Assembly: GCA_016200895.1 (NCBI GenBank)
Contig: JACQDX010000150.1
Location: 1 to 57,244, forward strand
Length of the DNA stretch: 57,244 bases
Direction: 5' to 3'
From: Burkholderiales bacterium
Lineage (GTDB): Bacteria; Pseudomonadota; Gammaproteobacteria; Burkholderiales; Burkholderiaceae_D
Position 1 is the stretch's first letter; each line of letters starts with the position of its first letter. This document shows positions 34,462 to 43,027 of the stretch, piece after piece. The notes below the pieces were generated by a model that worked only from the letters and a program-made list of their open reading frames with translations, did not search any database and was not told the DNA's origin. Both the position numbers and the translations under genes were made by a program.

Positions 34462-35718
34462 GTGAAAAATCTCTCTTTTGAATGGCTGGTCGGCTTGCGT
34501 TATACACGTGCCGGGCGGCGTAGTGGTCGTAATGGTTTTATTTCTTTTATCTCGCTGATCTCCATGGCGGGCATAGGGCTGGGTGTGGCAGCCATGATTG
34601 TTGTTATTTCAGTCATGAATGGTTTCCAGAAAGAAGTACGGGACCGTATGTTGTCCGTACTGGCCCATGTTGAAGTCTTTGACGCTAGCGGTGCCTTGCC
34701 TGACTGGCGTGCAACTGCGCTTGAAGTGCAAAAAAATCCTGCAGTAACCGGTACTGCTCCCTATGTTGATGGCCAAGCCATGATCATTCGTGAAGATGTC
34801 ATGCGCGGCGTCATCTTGCGAGGCATCTTGCCGGAAGAAGAACCCAAGGTCTCGGATGTTGCCAGCAAGATCAAGTATGGGAAATGGGCTGACCTCAAGC
34901 CAGGCGAATTCAATATCGTGCTGGGTTCTGCACTGGCAAGCAGCTTGAGGGTGCGCATAGGTGAAAAAATCACTCTCGCCGCACCTGAAGGACAAATGAC
35001 ACCCGCAGGTGTCGTACCCCGCCTGAAAGCGTTCAATGTGGTCGGTATATTTGAAGCCGGTCACTATGAATATGACTCAGGCATGGCGTTTATGCATATA
35101 GAAGATGCGCAAAAATTCTTCCGTTTGAATTCTCCATCTGGTCTGCGTTTGCGTATCAAGGAAATGCTCAAGGCCCCTCAAGTTGCGCTTGAGCTGTCGC
35201 GTACCTTGTCCGGTGATTTGCTGATACGTGATTGGTCGCAGCAGAATAAAGTGTATTTTGCTGCAGTAAAAGCAGAAAAAACCATGATGTTCATCATCTT
35301 GACCCTGATCATCGCGGTGGCGGCCTTTAATCTGGTTTCTACCTTGGTCATGACAGTGACGGACAAGCAGGCTGATATTGCTATCTTGCGCACTTTGGGT
35401 GCGGCACCTTCATCCATCATGAAAATATTTGTGATACAGGGGACGATCGTTGGTTGCCTGGGTACGCTTTCAGGCGTGGGTATGGGTTTATTAATTTCCC
35501 TGAATATTGATGTCATCGTGCCTTTTATAGAAAGCCTGCTGGGTATACAGCTGCTTTCCAAAGAGGTGTATGTCATCAGTAAGTTGCCATCTGACGTGCA
35601 ATTATTCGATGTATTGACTATAGGCAGTGTTGCCTTAATCCTGGCCATGCTGGCCACCATTTATCCTAGTTGGCGTGCTTCACGCGTGAAACCTGCGGAG
35701 GCATTGCGTTATGAGTGA
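34462..35718 (+). CDS. lolC: Lipoprotein-releasing ABC transporter permease (LolC/LolE family)
   Basis: 418 residues, with a GTG start at 34462. One N-terminal membrane helix follows FEWLVGLRYTRAGRR and is given by ISLISMAGIGLGVAAMIVVISVMNGF. A large periplasmic domain follows, then three C-terminal helices (MMFIILTLIIAVAAFNLVSTLVM, IFVIQGTIVGCLGTLSGVGMG, VLTIGSVALILAMLATIYPSWRA). This is the LolC/E layout; the FtsX-like end SRVKPAEALRYE is also typical. It detaches outer-membrane lipoproteins from the inner membrane for LolA. Only one permease gene is present beside lolD, so it may be the single LolF-like type. Overlaps lolD by 8 nt. Confidence 0.93.
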   Translation: MKNLSFEWLVGLRYTRAGRRSGRNGFISFISLISMAGIGLGVAAMIVVISVMNGFQKEVRDRMLSVLAHVEVFDASGALPDWRATALEVQKNPAVTGTAPYVDGQAMIIREDVMRGVILRGILPEEEPKVSDVASKIKYGKWADLKPGEFNIVLGSALASSLRVRIGEKITLAAPEGQMTPAGVVPRLKAFNVVGIFEAGHYEYDSGMAFMHIEDAQKFFRLNSPSGLRLRIKEMLKAPQVALELSRTLSGDLLIRDWSQQNKVYFAAVKAEKTMMFIILTLIIAVAAFNLVSTLVMTVTDKQADIAILRTLGAAPSSIMKIFVIQGTIVGCLGTLSGVGMGLLISLNIDVIVPFIESLLGIQLLSKEVYVISKLPSDVQLFDVLTIGSVALILAMLATIYPSWRASRVKPAEALRYE

Positions 35719-36424
35719 TCAAGTATTGAATAAAGAAGACAGAAAGCAAGAAGCGGTTTTATCTTGCAGTGATCTGGGTAAGACATTTTCGCAAGGACTG
35801 GAATCTGTGAATGTCCTGAAAGAAATCAACCTCAGTATCTTCCGGGGTGAGCGGGTTGCCATCATAGGTGCTTCTGGTTGCGGCAAGTCCACGCTGCTGC
35901 ATTTGTTGGGTGGGCTGGATACTCCGAGTAAAGGTACAGTGACACTGCAAGGCAAGGATTTTGCCAGCTTGAGTGAAACTGCCCGTGGTACTTTGCGTAA
36001 TCATGCGCTGGGTTTTGTTTACCAGTTCCACCATTTGCTGCCTGAGTTTTCAGCATTGGATAATGTCGCCATGCCACTTATCATTCGTCGCATGGCGCGG
36101 ACTGAGGCGCAAAAAATAGCGCAAGCCATTCTGGAAAAAGTCGGGCTCGGTCACAGACTCAAGCATGTGCCCGGTGAGCTATCGGGTGGTGAACGGCAGC
36201 GCGTTGCGCTCGCGCGCGCCTTGGTTACACAACCCGCTTGCGTGCTGGCAGATGAGCCTACCGGTAATCTGGATGGCAGTACGGCACAACAAGTATTTGC
36301 GCTGATGCTGGAATTGTCGCGTACTCTGGGTACCGCTTTTGTTATTGTTACCCATGATGCAGAATTGGCCGGGCGCTGTGACCGTGTTTTCCGTTTAACT
36401 GATAGTGGCCTGCAATTACAATAG
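35711..36424 (+). CDS. lolD: Lipoprotein-releasing ABC transporter ATP-binding protein LolD
   Basis: 237 residues with Walker A GASGCGKST, the family segment LGFVYQFHHLLPEFSALDNVAMPL, signature LSGGERQRVALARAL and Walker B CVLADEPTGNLD. The start overlaps the lolC stop by 8 nt, so the two are translationally coupled. LolD drives release of lipoproteins by LolC. The next gene begins 7 bp after its stop. Confidence 0.94.
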   Translation: MSDQVLNKEDRKQEAVLSCSDLGKTFSQGLESVNVLKEINLSIFRGERVAIIGASGCGKSTLLHLLGGLDTPSKGTVTLQGKDFASLSETARGTLRNHALGFVYQFHHLLPEFSALDNVAMPLIIRRMARTEAQKIAQAILEKVGLGHRLKHVPGELSGGERQRVALARALVTQPACVLADEPTGNLDGSTAQQVFALMLELSRTLGTAFVIVTHDAELAGRCDRVFRLTDSGLQLQ

Positions 36425-36431
36425 AGATGGC

Positions 36432-37829
36432 ATGCAAAAAACCAGCAAAATGAATTTCAGGAAACGTCATCGTGCATTTTCCGTAGCTCATTTTTCTACC
36501 AAATCAGGTAGCTGGCTGGTGCTTGGCTGTTTATCCATATTGACCCCATCTGTATATGCGGCAGATACAGTGGAGCTGGTCTTGCAACTGGAAACTTCGC
36601 TGACCAGTGACAGTAATCCCTTTCGTTTTTACGAACAGACAGCCAAACCTGGTCAGCCTGATCTAGTCGATCAGCCTGATCAACCTGTCCTTGCACCCGA
36701 TAAGCAGTTTCGCGACCGTGACACCGTTACTGGTACTGATATACGGGCAGGCGCCATTATTCCCATTTTATCTGACCGCACACGTCTGATTTTGACAGGT
36801 TCACTTGGTAAGCGATACTATAAAAATTATAAGGACCTTGACCACAATTTGAAGGCTGCTGATGCCACCCTTCAATGGGCAGCCGGAAAAATTATCAATG
36901 GTCAAATCACTGCCGGTAAAGAAGACCGATTATTCCAATACATTAACGGCAGCCTGACAGATAAAGATATCTCGCACCAAAAACGTGCCGCTGCCAATGT
37001 CAACTTTAAACTGACTGATGAATGGTCTTTGAATGTCAGCCTGGACAGGGCTGGACTGAATTACGATTTACCCCTGAATCAGCTATATAACTTTGATGAA
37101 CGTGGCAGGCAATTGAGTGGGCGTTATTATTCACCGACTGGTTCCAGTGTTGAAATCGGCAGTCGTTTGTCAGAAACCAGTTTTCCGGACAGGAATGAGC
37201 AGGATATTGCTGACCTCGATAAGGCATATAAAGAGTCGGAAGTATTTCTCGATGCGGAATGGCGCTACAGCAGCAAGTCCGTCACCAGCGCACACCTTGG
37301 CGTCATTAAACGTCAGTATGATGTACTGACAGAACGGAACACCAATTTGTCTAATATTCTGCTGCGTGGCACCTACCATTATTCTCCTAAAGTGCGCCTT
37401 GATTTGCAGTTGTGGGACCGGCCTTTTACCATTGTTGACCGCACTGTCGTCTATGTGTTGAGCAAGGCTCTGCGCTTCGATGCACAGTGGAAGTATTCAG
37501 ACAAATCGCAAATGAATTTCTCCACGCTTTTTCAAAATAGCGATAATGTATTGGTGCCGCGTCTGGCGACACTGGCTGACGGTACCTCGCGCAAAGAAAA
37601 ATTGATACGCGTCGGTTTGGGTGGTGCTTATGAGTTTGAACGGGGCTTCCGCTTGGTGCTTGATAGTTTTTATGAAAAAGTCCAGCGGGAATCTGACGGC
37701 GTGAATTTGAAGCAGGCCGTGATTAAACTGGGCCTCGAATATACCTACGAAAATTTACCGGGGAGTAATTCGCGTATGGGTTTGAAACGCTACCAGCATT
37801 CCTTGAGTGCCTCGGATAGTTTGCGCTGA
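36432..37829 (+). CDS. Outer-membrane beta-barrel protein, EpsL-like (putative polysaccharide secretion)
   Basis: The start chosen is the ATG at 36432 (MQKTSKMNFRKRH), giving about 465 residues; the ATG at 36450 is an alternative. A signal peptide runs to VYAAD, after a hydrophobic stretch SWLVLGCLSILTPS. The mature part opens with VELVLQLETSLTSDSNPFRF and then has many alternating beta strands ending in aromatic residues. This pattern resembles the EpsL/XrtB-associated outer-membrane proteins of exopolysaccharide operons. Exosortase genes are not in the window. A NodB-type deacetylase follows after 2 bp, which supports a polysaccharide role. The gene has probably been joined to the lolCD operon by arrangement, not function. 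Confidence 0.6.
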   Translation: MQKTSKMNFRKRHRAFSVAHFSTKSGSWLVLGCLSILTPSVYAADTVELVLQLETSLTSDSNPFRFYEQTAKPGQPDLVDQPDQPVLAPDKQFRDRDTVTGTDIRAGAIIPILSDRTRLILTGSLGKRYYKNYKDLDHNLKAADATLQWAAGKIINGQITAGKEDRLFQYINGSLTDKDISHQKRAAANVNFKLTDEWSLNVSLDRAGLNYDLPLNQLYNFDERGRQLSGRYYSPTGSSVEIGSRLSETSFPDRNEQDIADLDKAYKESEVFLDAEWRYSSKSVTSAHLGVIKRQYDVLTERNTNLSNILLRGTYHYSPKVRLDLQLWDRPFTIVDRTVVYVLSKALRFDAQWKYSDKSQMNFSTLFQNSDNVLVPRLATLADGTSRKEKLIRVGLGGAYEFERGFRLVLDSFYEKVQRESDGVNLKQAVIKLGLEYTYENLPGSNSRMGLKRYQHSLSASDSLR

Positions 37830-37831
37830 TT

Positions 37832-38563
37832 ATGGGGTTAACACAAAAATTAAACCGCTTCGCGGCACGCCATACAGCAAATCGCTGGTTGCCATTGAAT
37901 AAGGGCAGGGGAGTAGTCAGTTTCAGTTTTGATGATGTCCCAGCCAGTGCCTGCCATCAGGGTGCCATGCTGCTGGAGTTATATCAGGCACGTGGTACTT
38001 TCTATATATGTGGCAGCCTGACTGATGGTGTCGAGCAAAATCAGCCTTGCCATAGCGTAGAAGATTTGCAGCGCTTGCTACAAAACGAACATGAAATTGG
38101 TTGCCACACCTATTCGCATACCAACTGCGCCAATGCTACTTCCCATTTTTTGCTAGAGGACTGGGAGCGCAATCAAGTTTTTTTTAAACAGCATGGCATC
38201 ATTAACCATGGCTTTGCTTTTCCTTTTGGTGCCTATGATCTGGGTAGCAAACTGGCGGCCAGCAAACGATTTTCATATAACCGCATTACCGGTGGAGGTA
38301 CCCAGACGGGACGTGCCGACCTGTCTGCATTGCGTGCGCAAGCCCTATACTCGGGCAACAATAATGCCGATGAAATTGCTGCCTTGATCAAGCACACTGC
38401 CTCGGAAGGTGGCTGGTTGATTTTATATAGTCATGAAGTCAGTGAAACACCTGGCCCTTGGGGGGCAACCCCAGCTTTGTTGGAAAGCGTCTTGCAGACG
38501 GCAACGCAGGAAAGTTGCCAGATATTGCCAGTTCATAAAGCAATTGATTTTTTTCTTTCCTGA
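37832..38563 (+). CDS. NodB-type polysaccharide deacetylase
   Basis: 243 residues, carbohydrate esterase family 4. Motif 1 is FSFDDVPAS (D, D), motif 2 is EIGCHTYSHTN (metal-binding H-x-x-x-H), motif 3 is FAFPFGAYD, and a later WLILYSHEVSE provides the C-terminal histidine. No signal peptide is obvious, so it may act in the cytoplasm or at the membrane. The stop of the EpsL-like gene is 2 bp before its ATG, so the two form a coupled pair. It could de-N-acetylate a polysaccharide or lipid-linked sugar; the substrate is unknown. Confidence 0.85.
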   Translation: MGLTQKLNRFAARHTANRWLPLNKGRGVVSFSFDDVPASACHQGAMLLELYQARGTFYICGSLTDGVEQNQPCHSVEDLQRLLQNEHEIGCHTYSHTNCANATSHFLLEDWERNQVFFKQHGIINHGFAFPFGAYDLGSKLAASKRFSYNRITGGGTQTGRADLSALRAQALYSGNNNADEIAALIKHTASEGGWLILYSHEVSETPGPWGATPALLESVLQTATQESCQILPVHKAIDFFLS

Positions 38564-38652
38564 CGGTGTACATGGTTTTTACTCAATTCAGACTTGGGTA
38601 AGTTACAATTCTTGCGGTTTTAATCTTAATTTCTAGGTAGCAGACAATATCC

Positions 38653-40539
38653 ATGAGCCAACATAGCCAGTTTACCCTGCTGTCACAGCGCCGTTTTGCC
38701 CCTTTCTTCTGGACGCAATTTCTCGGCGCATTCAATGACAATGTGTTCAAGACAGCCTTGCTGACCATACTGACGTATGACGCACTGTCCTGGACGGACA
38801 TGAAAGTTGGACTGCTCAATAACTTGATACCAGGCTTGTTCATTTTGCCTTTCGTGCTGTTTTCTGCGACTTCAGGGCAATTGGCTGACAAATTTGAAAA
38901 AGGCAGCATGGCCCGCAAAGTCAAGCTGCTCGAAATTGGCATCATGCTGGTAGCTGCTGTCGGCTGGCAAACGCATAACTTGTGGCTCTTGATTGCTGCC
39001 GTTTGCGGCATGGGTATACATTCCACTTTGTTTGGCCCGGTCAAATATGCTTATTTGCCTCAGCATCTGAAAACAGATGAACTGGTAGGCGGCAATGGAC
39101 TGATAGAAATGGGTACCTTTGTTGGCATCTTGCTTGGTGAAATACTGGGTGCCATGCTGGTCGTGCATAAGCCATGGGGTACTGAGCTGGTGGCCGGTGG
39201 TGCGATAGTCGTTGCCATCATGGGCTATCTGACGGCATTGCGTATTCCAGATTCGCCAGCTCCCGCGCCGGAATTGAAAATCAACTGGAATCCAGCGACT
39301 GAAACCATCAGGAATATCAGCTTCAGTAAGCAAAACCGCCCGGTATTTTTATCTTTACTTGGTAACTCCTGGTTCTGGTTTTATGGTGCTATCGTCCTGG
39401 CGCAATTTCCTCAGTACGCCAAGGATTATCTGCATGGTGATCACAGTGTCTTCGTACTCTTGTTGACGATTTTCTCTTTTGGCATCGGCGCAGGCTCCTT
39501 GTTGTGTGAAAAACTCTCCGGTCATAAAGTGGAGATTGGTCTGGTGCCATTTGGCGCCATAGGCTTGTCGGTATTTGGTTTTGATCTGTATTTGGCCAGC
39601 ATCAGCTATACCAATATCGTTACCGTGGGTGCTATGGAGTTTGTCAAACAGACGGGCAGTTTGCACATTTTGTTTGATATCACCATGATAGGTGTCTTCG
39701 GTGGTTTATATATCGTGCCATTGTTTGCCTTGATACAGACACGTTGCGATCCCAAACATTTGTCGCGAACGATAGCAGGCATGAACATCCTGAACGCTTT
39801 GTTCATGGTAGTTGCCTCATTGTCTGCAGTAGCCATGCTGGAAAAAGGTTTCACGATACCGGAAATATTCATGGCAACCGCCGTCCTGAATGCCATCGTG
39901 GCGATCTATATATTCAGCCTGGTGCCAGAATTCTTGATGCGCTTTATTGCCTGGCTGCTGATACACACCATCTACAAGGTCAAGACCATCAACACTGACC
40001 GCATACCAGATGAAGGTGCGGGCATCCTGGTCTGTAATCACGTCAGCTACATGGATGCCATCGTTATCATGGCATCAAGCCCGAGGCCAGTGCGCTTTGT
40101 CATGGACCACAGGATATTTAAAATACCTTTCCTGTCCTGGGTGTTCCGTACAGCAAAAGCCATTCCTATTGCACCCGCTAAAGAAGATCCGTGGTTGATG
40201 GAAAAATCATTTATCGACGTTGCCCAGGCTTTGCATGAAGGTGATCTGGTCTGCATTTTTCCGGAGGGTAAATTGACTGCGACAGGTGAGTTGAATGAAT
40301 TCAAAGGTGGCATCATGAAGATACTGGAGCGTAGCCCTGTTCCGGTCTATCCATTGGCATTGCGCGGGTTATGGGGTAGTGTCCTGTCGCGTGACAAGAG
40401 CAACACCTTTGAACGTGCATTCCGTCGCGGGCCGTTTTCCAAGCTGGAACTGGTGGTGGGTGATGTCATGCAGCCGCAGGATGTGACGCCTCAGGTTCTG
40501 CAGGAAAAAGTTAGCGAGTTGCGTGGGGAGTGGAAATAA
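38653..40539 (+). CDS. LplT-type lysophospholipid flippase fused to a PlsC-type acyltransferase
   Basis: 628 residues with two parts. Residues 1 to about 420 are an MFS transporter with 11-12 membrane segments (FFWTQFLGAFNDNVFKTALLT at the start is the LplT motif). The remainder is a 1-acyl-glycerol-phosphate acyltransferase domain: NHVSYMD (H463, D468) and FPEGKLT (P537, E538, G539). In E. coli, LplT and Aas are separate proteins; here LplT and the acyltransferase are joined but the acyl-ACP synthetase part of Aas is lacking. It likely imports and re-acylates lysophospholipids using acyl-ACP or acyl-CoA. A TACAAT lies at 38604-38609, so it may have its own promoter. Confidence 0.88.
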   Translation: MSQHSQFTLLSQRRFAPFFWTQFLGAFNDNVFKTALLTILTYDALSWTDMKVGLLNNLIPGLFILPFVLFSATSGQLADKFEKGSMARKVKLLEIGIMLVAAVGWQTHNLWLLIAAVCGMGIHSTLFGPVKYAYLPQHLKTDELVGGNGLIEMGTFVGILLGEILGAMLVVHKPWGTELVAGGAIVVAIMGYLTALRIPDSPAPAPELKINWNPATETIRNISFSKQNRPVFLSLLGNSWFWFYGAIVLAQFPQYAKDYLHGDHSVFVLLLTIFSFGIGAGSLLCEKLSGHKVEIGLVPFGAIGLSVFGFDLYLASISYTNIVTVGAMEFVKQTGSLHILFDITMIGVFGGLYIVPLFALIQTRCDPKHLSRTIAGMNILNALFMVVASLSAVAMLEKGFTIPEIFMATAVLNAIVAIYIFSLVPEFLMRFIAWLLIHTIYKVKTINTDRIPDEGAGILVCNHVSYMDAIVIMASSPRPVRFVMDHRIFKIPFLSWVFRTAKAIPIAPAKEDPWLMEKSFIDVAQALHEGDLVCIFPEGKLTATGELNEFKGGIMKILERSPVPVYPLALRGLWGSVLSRDKSNTFERAFRRGPFSKLELVVGDVMQPQDVTPQVLQEKVSELRGEWK

Positions 40540-40608
40540 AATCCAACTCTCAGCTATATCTTTAAGCTTAGCTTAGTTAAGTTAAGTTTAGTAAAGCTTA
40601 TCCAAGAT

Positions 40609-40645
40609 AAAAAATGGCGCATTCAATATTGAATGCGCCATTTTT
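40609..40645. terminator. Bidirectional terminator between LplT-PlsC and phoH
   Basis: Arms AAAAATGGCGCATTCAA (to 40626) and TTGAATGCGCCATTTTT (40629-40645) pair over 17 bp around a 2-nt loop, with A- and T-runs on both sides. Confidence 0.93.
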
Positions 40646-40676
40646 ATTTACTGCGTTTTTTACTACGTGAGTCCGA

Positions 40677-42392
40677 TTACAAAATCTCGCTCGCGTGATC
40701 TGCCAAACGAGAACGTTCACCACGTGCCAAGGTGACATGGCCGCTGTGCGCCCAGCCTTTGAATCTGTCTACAACATAAGTCAGACCGCTGGAACCTTCA
40801 GTCAGGTAAGGCGTATCGATCTGGGCGATATTACCCAGGCAGATGATCTTGGTGCCTGGGCCTGCGCGGGTTACTAAAGTCTTGACCTGTTTCGGCGTCA
40901 GATTTTGTGCTTCGTCGATGATGAGGAATTTGTTGACGAAAGTACGGCCACGCATGAAGTTCAGGGACTTGATCTTGATCTTGGAGCGTATCAAATCCTG
41001 AGTGGCGGCACGACCCCAGTCACCAGCATCATTGTCGGACTTGTTAAGCACTTCAAGGTTGTCGTCAAATGCACCCATCCAAGGCGACATTTTTTCTTCC
41101 TCAGTGCCCGGCAAGAAACCAATGTCTTCACCGACCGGCACAGTAACACGCGTGACGATGATTTCATTATAGGTTTTGGTTTCCAGCACTTGTGCCAGAC
41201 CAGCAGCCAGGGCCAGCAAGGTCTTGCCTGTACCGGCCTGACCGAGCAGAGTGACGAAATCGCATTCCGGATCCATCAACAGATTCAATGCAAAGTTTTG
41301 CTCGCGGTTGCGTGAGGTAATGCCCCAGACACTATGCTTGATGTGGCCATAGTCACGCAAGGTTTGCAGTACCGCAGTTTTGCCGTTGATCTGTCTGACC
41401 TGGCCATAGAAAGATGCTTCACCATTCTTGGGTTCCAGATAAACGAACTGATTCACCAGCAGGGAAGGGATGACTGGGCCAGTAATGCGGTAGAAAGTCG
41501 TGCTCAGGCCATTGCGGTTTTCTTGCCAGGTTTCTATGCCCTTGCCATGCTTGTTCCAGAAATCATCAGGCAATTGCACGATGCCTGAATACAAAAGATC
41601 TGAATCTTCCAGCACATGGTCGTTGAAATAGTCTTCAGCTGGTAAGCCCATAGCACGCGCCTTGATGCGCATATTGATGTCTTTCGACACCAGCACTACA
41701 GGGCGGCCAGGCATTTCTGTTTCCAGTGCACGGACCACGCCAAGTATCTGGTTATCTGCCTTGCCCTTGGGCAGGCCGACTGGCAAGTCGGCACTTTGCA
41801 GCTTGGTCTGGAAGTACAGGTGACCTTTGGCGTCCTTGTTGCCCAGTTTGGATAACAAGATACCTTTTTCTATATCGTGATGATCAATATCGCCTACCAG
41901 TGCGTCCAGTGAGCGCGATACCTGACGTGCATTACGGGCGACCTCGGACATACCTTTTTTATGATCATCCAGTTCTTCAAGGGTGATCATGGGTAGGTAG
42001 ACATCATGTTCTTCAAAACGGAACAGTGATGAAGGATCATGCATCAAGACATTGGTGTCGAGTACAAACAGTTTGGTGGTGCCGGATTTGTCCGCGGCAC
42101 GGCTGGTGCCGGATTTGACGCGGCTGTCATGGGTTTTGGCCTTGCTTGCAGCAGCGACAGGCAAAGCTTTGGCGATGACTATCGGTGTCGTTTTTTCTGC
42201 GACAGGTCTGCTGACGACTGCTGGAACAGTTGCGATTTTCTTTCTTTGTGGTGCCGGGGCGACATCAATGGCTTTGATTTTCTCTGGCGTTGCGGATTTT
42301 ATTGTTTTGGCTGGTTTGCCTTTTTCTGCCTTCGGATAATCCTTGGGGGAAAGCAGTGCTGCTGGCTTGGTCGGCATTTTTGGCAATGGCAT
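40677..42392 (-). CDS. PIN domain-PhoH family ATPase
   Basis: The start chosen is the ATG at 42390-42392, after a GAGG ribosome site, giving 571 residues (MPLPKMPTK...). A basic Pro/Ala/Lys-rich leader of about 100 residues comes first. A PIN nuclease domain follows (LFVLDTNVLMHDPSSLF, EELDDHKKG, LVSKDINMRIKARAMG with the acidic residues of a PIN active site). The C-terminal PhoH ATPase has GQAGTGKTLLALAAGLA (Walker A) and LIIDEAQNLTPKQ (Walker B). This PhoH2-like pairing is thought to act on RNA as a helicase-nuclease. Its shared terminator separates it from LplT-PlsC. Confidence 0.88.
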   Translation of the reverse strand: MPLPKMPTKPAALLSPKDYPKAEKGKPAKTIKSATPEKIKAIDVAPAPQRKKIATVPAVVSRPVAEKTTPIVIAKALPVAAASKAKTHDSRVKSGTSRAADKSGTTKLFVLDTNVLMHDPSSLFRFEEHDVYLPMITLEELDDHKKGMSEVARNARQVSRSLDALVGDIDHHDIEKGILLSKLGNKDAKGHLYFQTKLQSADLPVGLPKGKADNQILGVVRALETEMPGRPVVLVSKDINMRIKARAMGLPAEDYFNDHVLEDSDLLYSGIVQLPDDFWNKHGKGIETWQENRNGLSTTFYRITGPVIPSLLVNQFVYLEPKNGEASFYGQVRQINGKTAVLQTLRDYGHIKHSVWGITSRNREQNFALNLLMDPECDFVTLLGQAGTGKTLLALAAGLAQVLETKTYNEIIVTRVTVPVGEDIGFLPGTEEEKMSPWMGAFDDNLEVLNKSDNDAGDWGRAATQDLIRSKIKIKSLNFMRGRTFVNKFLIIDEAQNLTPKQVKTLVTRAGPGTKIICLGNIAQIDTPYLTEGSSGLTYVVDRFKGWAHSGHVTLARGERSRLADHASEIL

Positions 42393-42427
42393 GAAAACCT
42401 CAATCAAAAAGTGAGAGCTGAAAAGTT

Positions 42428-42482
42428 AAAAGCCGCTAAGGACATACCAGCATCGCTGCTGGCAGTGTCTTTCACGGCTTTT
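42428..42482 (-). terminator. Nested hairpin after bcp, probable terminator
   Basis: Outer stem AAAAGCCG (42428-42435) / CGGCTTTT (42475-42482), inner stem CCAGCA (42447-42452) / TGCTGG (42457-42462) and further short pairing between. On the minus strand it ends GGCTTTTAACTTTT. It lies between bcp and phoH and should close the arn/bcp transcript. Confidence 0.6.
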
Positions 42483-42508
42483 ATCAAGAGTAATTCTGGA
42501 GAGTTCAA

Positions 42509-42991
42509 TTAAGTTTGGGCGCTCACAAATTCGAGTACTTCATCTACGTGTCCTGCTACTTTAACTCCACGCCATTCTTTCACTAATTTACCATTGCCGT
42601 CAATCACAAATGTGCTGCGCTCTATGCCGCGCACCTGTTTGCCATACATGTTCTTCATTTTCATGACATTGAACAACAGGCACAAAGTTTCATCAGGGTC
42701 AGAAATCAGCTCGAAAGGGAGGTCTAATTTACTTTTAAAGCCTTCGTGTGAGCGCAGACTGTCACGGCTAATACCAAAAACCATGGTATTGGCTTGTTGG
42801 AATTGTGTATGCAAATCACGGAAGGCGATGCTTTCCGTCGTACAGCCTGGGGTATTGTCTTTTGGATAAAAATAAATAATAATATTTTTACCAATATGAT
42901 CACTTAATTGAAACGCTTTGCCGCCAGTCATGACGGCAGAAAATTCTGGTACCTGGCAATTTAGTGCGGAAGGGGTCTCAGCCACTTTCAT
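42509..42991 (-). CDS. bcp: Thiol peroxidase, Bcp/PrxQ family
   Basis: 160 residues of the peroxiredoxin Q/BCP type, reducing hydroperoxides. The peroxidatic cysteine is C50 in NTPGCTTES. The usual resolving cysteine five residues later is replaced (I55). C103 in TLCLLFNVM is a possible resolving residue from helix 3, as in some PrxQ members. YFYPKDNTPG and FGISRDS are typical. It is the last gene of the arn cluster on the minus strand, 36 bp after arnD. Confidence 0.92.
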   Translation of the reverse strand: MKVAETPSALNCQVPEFSAVMTGGKAFQLSDHIGKNIIIYFYPKDNTPGCTTESIAFRDLHTQFQQANTMVFGISRDSLRSHEGFKSKLDLPFELISDPDETLCLLFNVMKMKNMYGKQVRGIERSTFVIDGNGKLVKEWRGVKVAGHVDEVLEFVSAQT

Positions 42992-43027
42992 CTCCTTGGT
43001 TAGGGGTGGAGAAATGTTGCTGACGGA

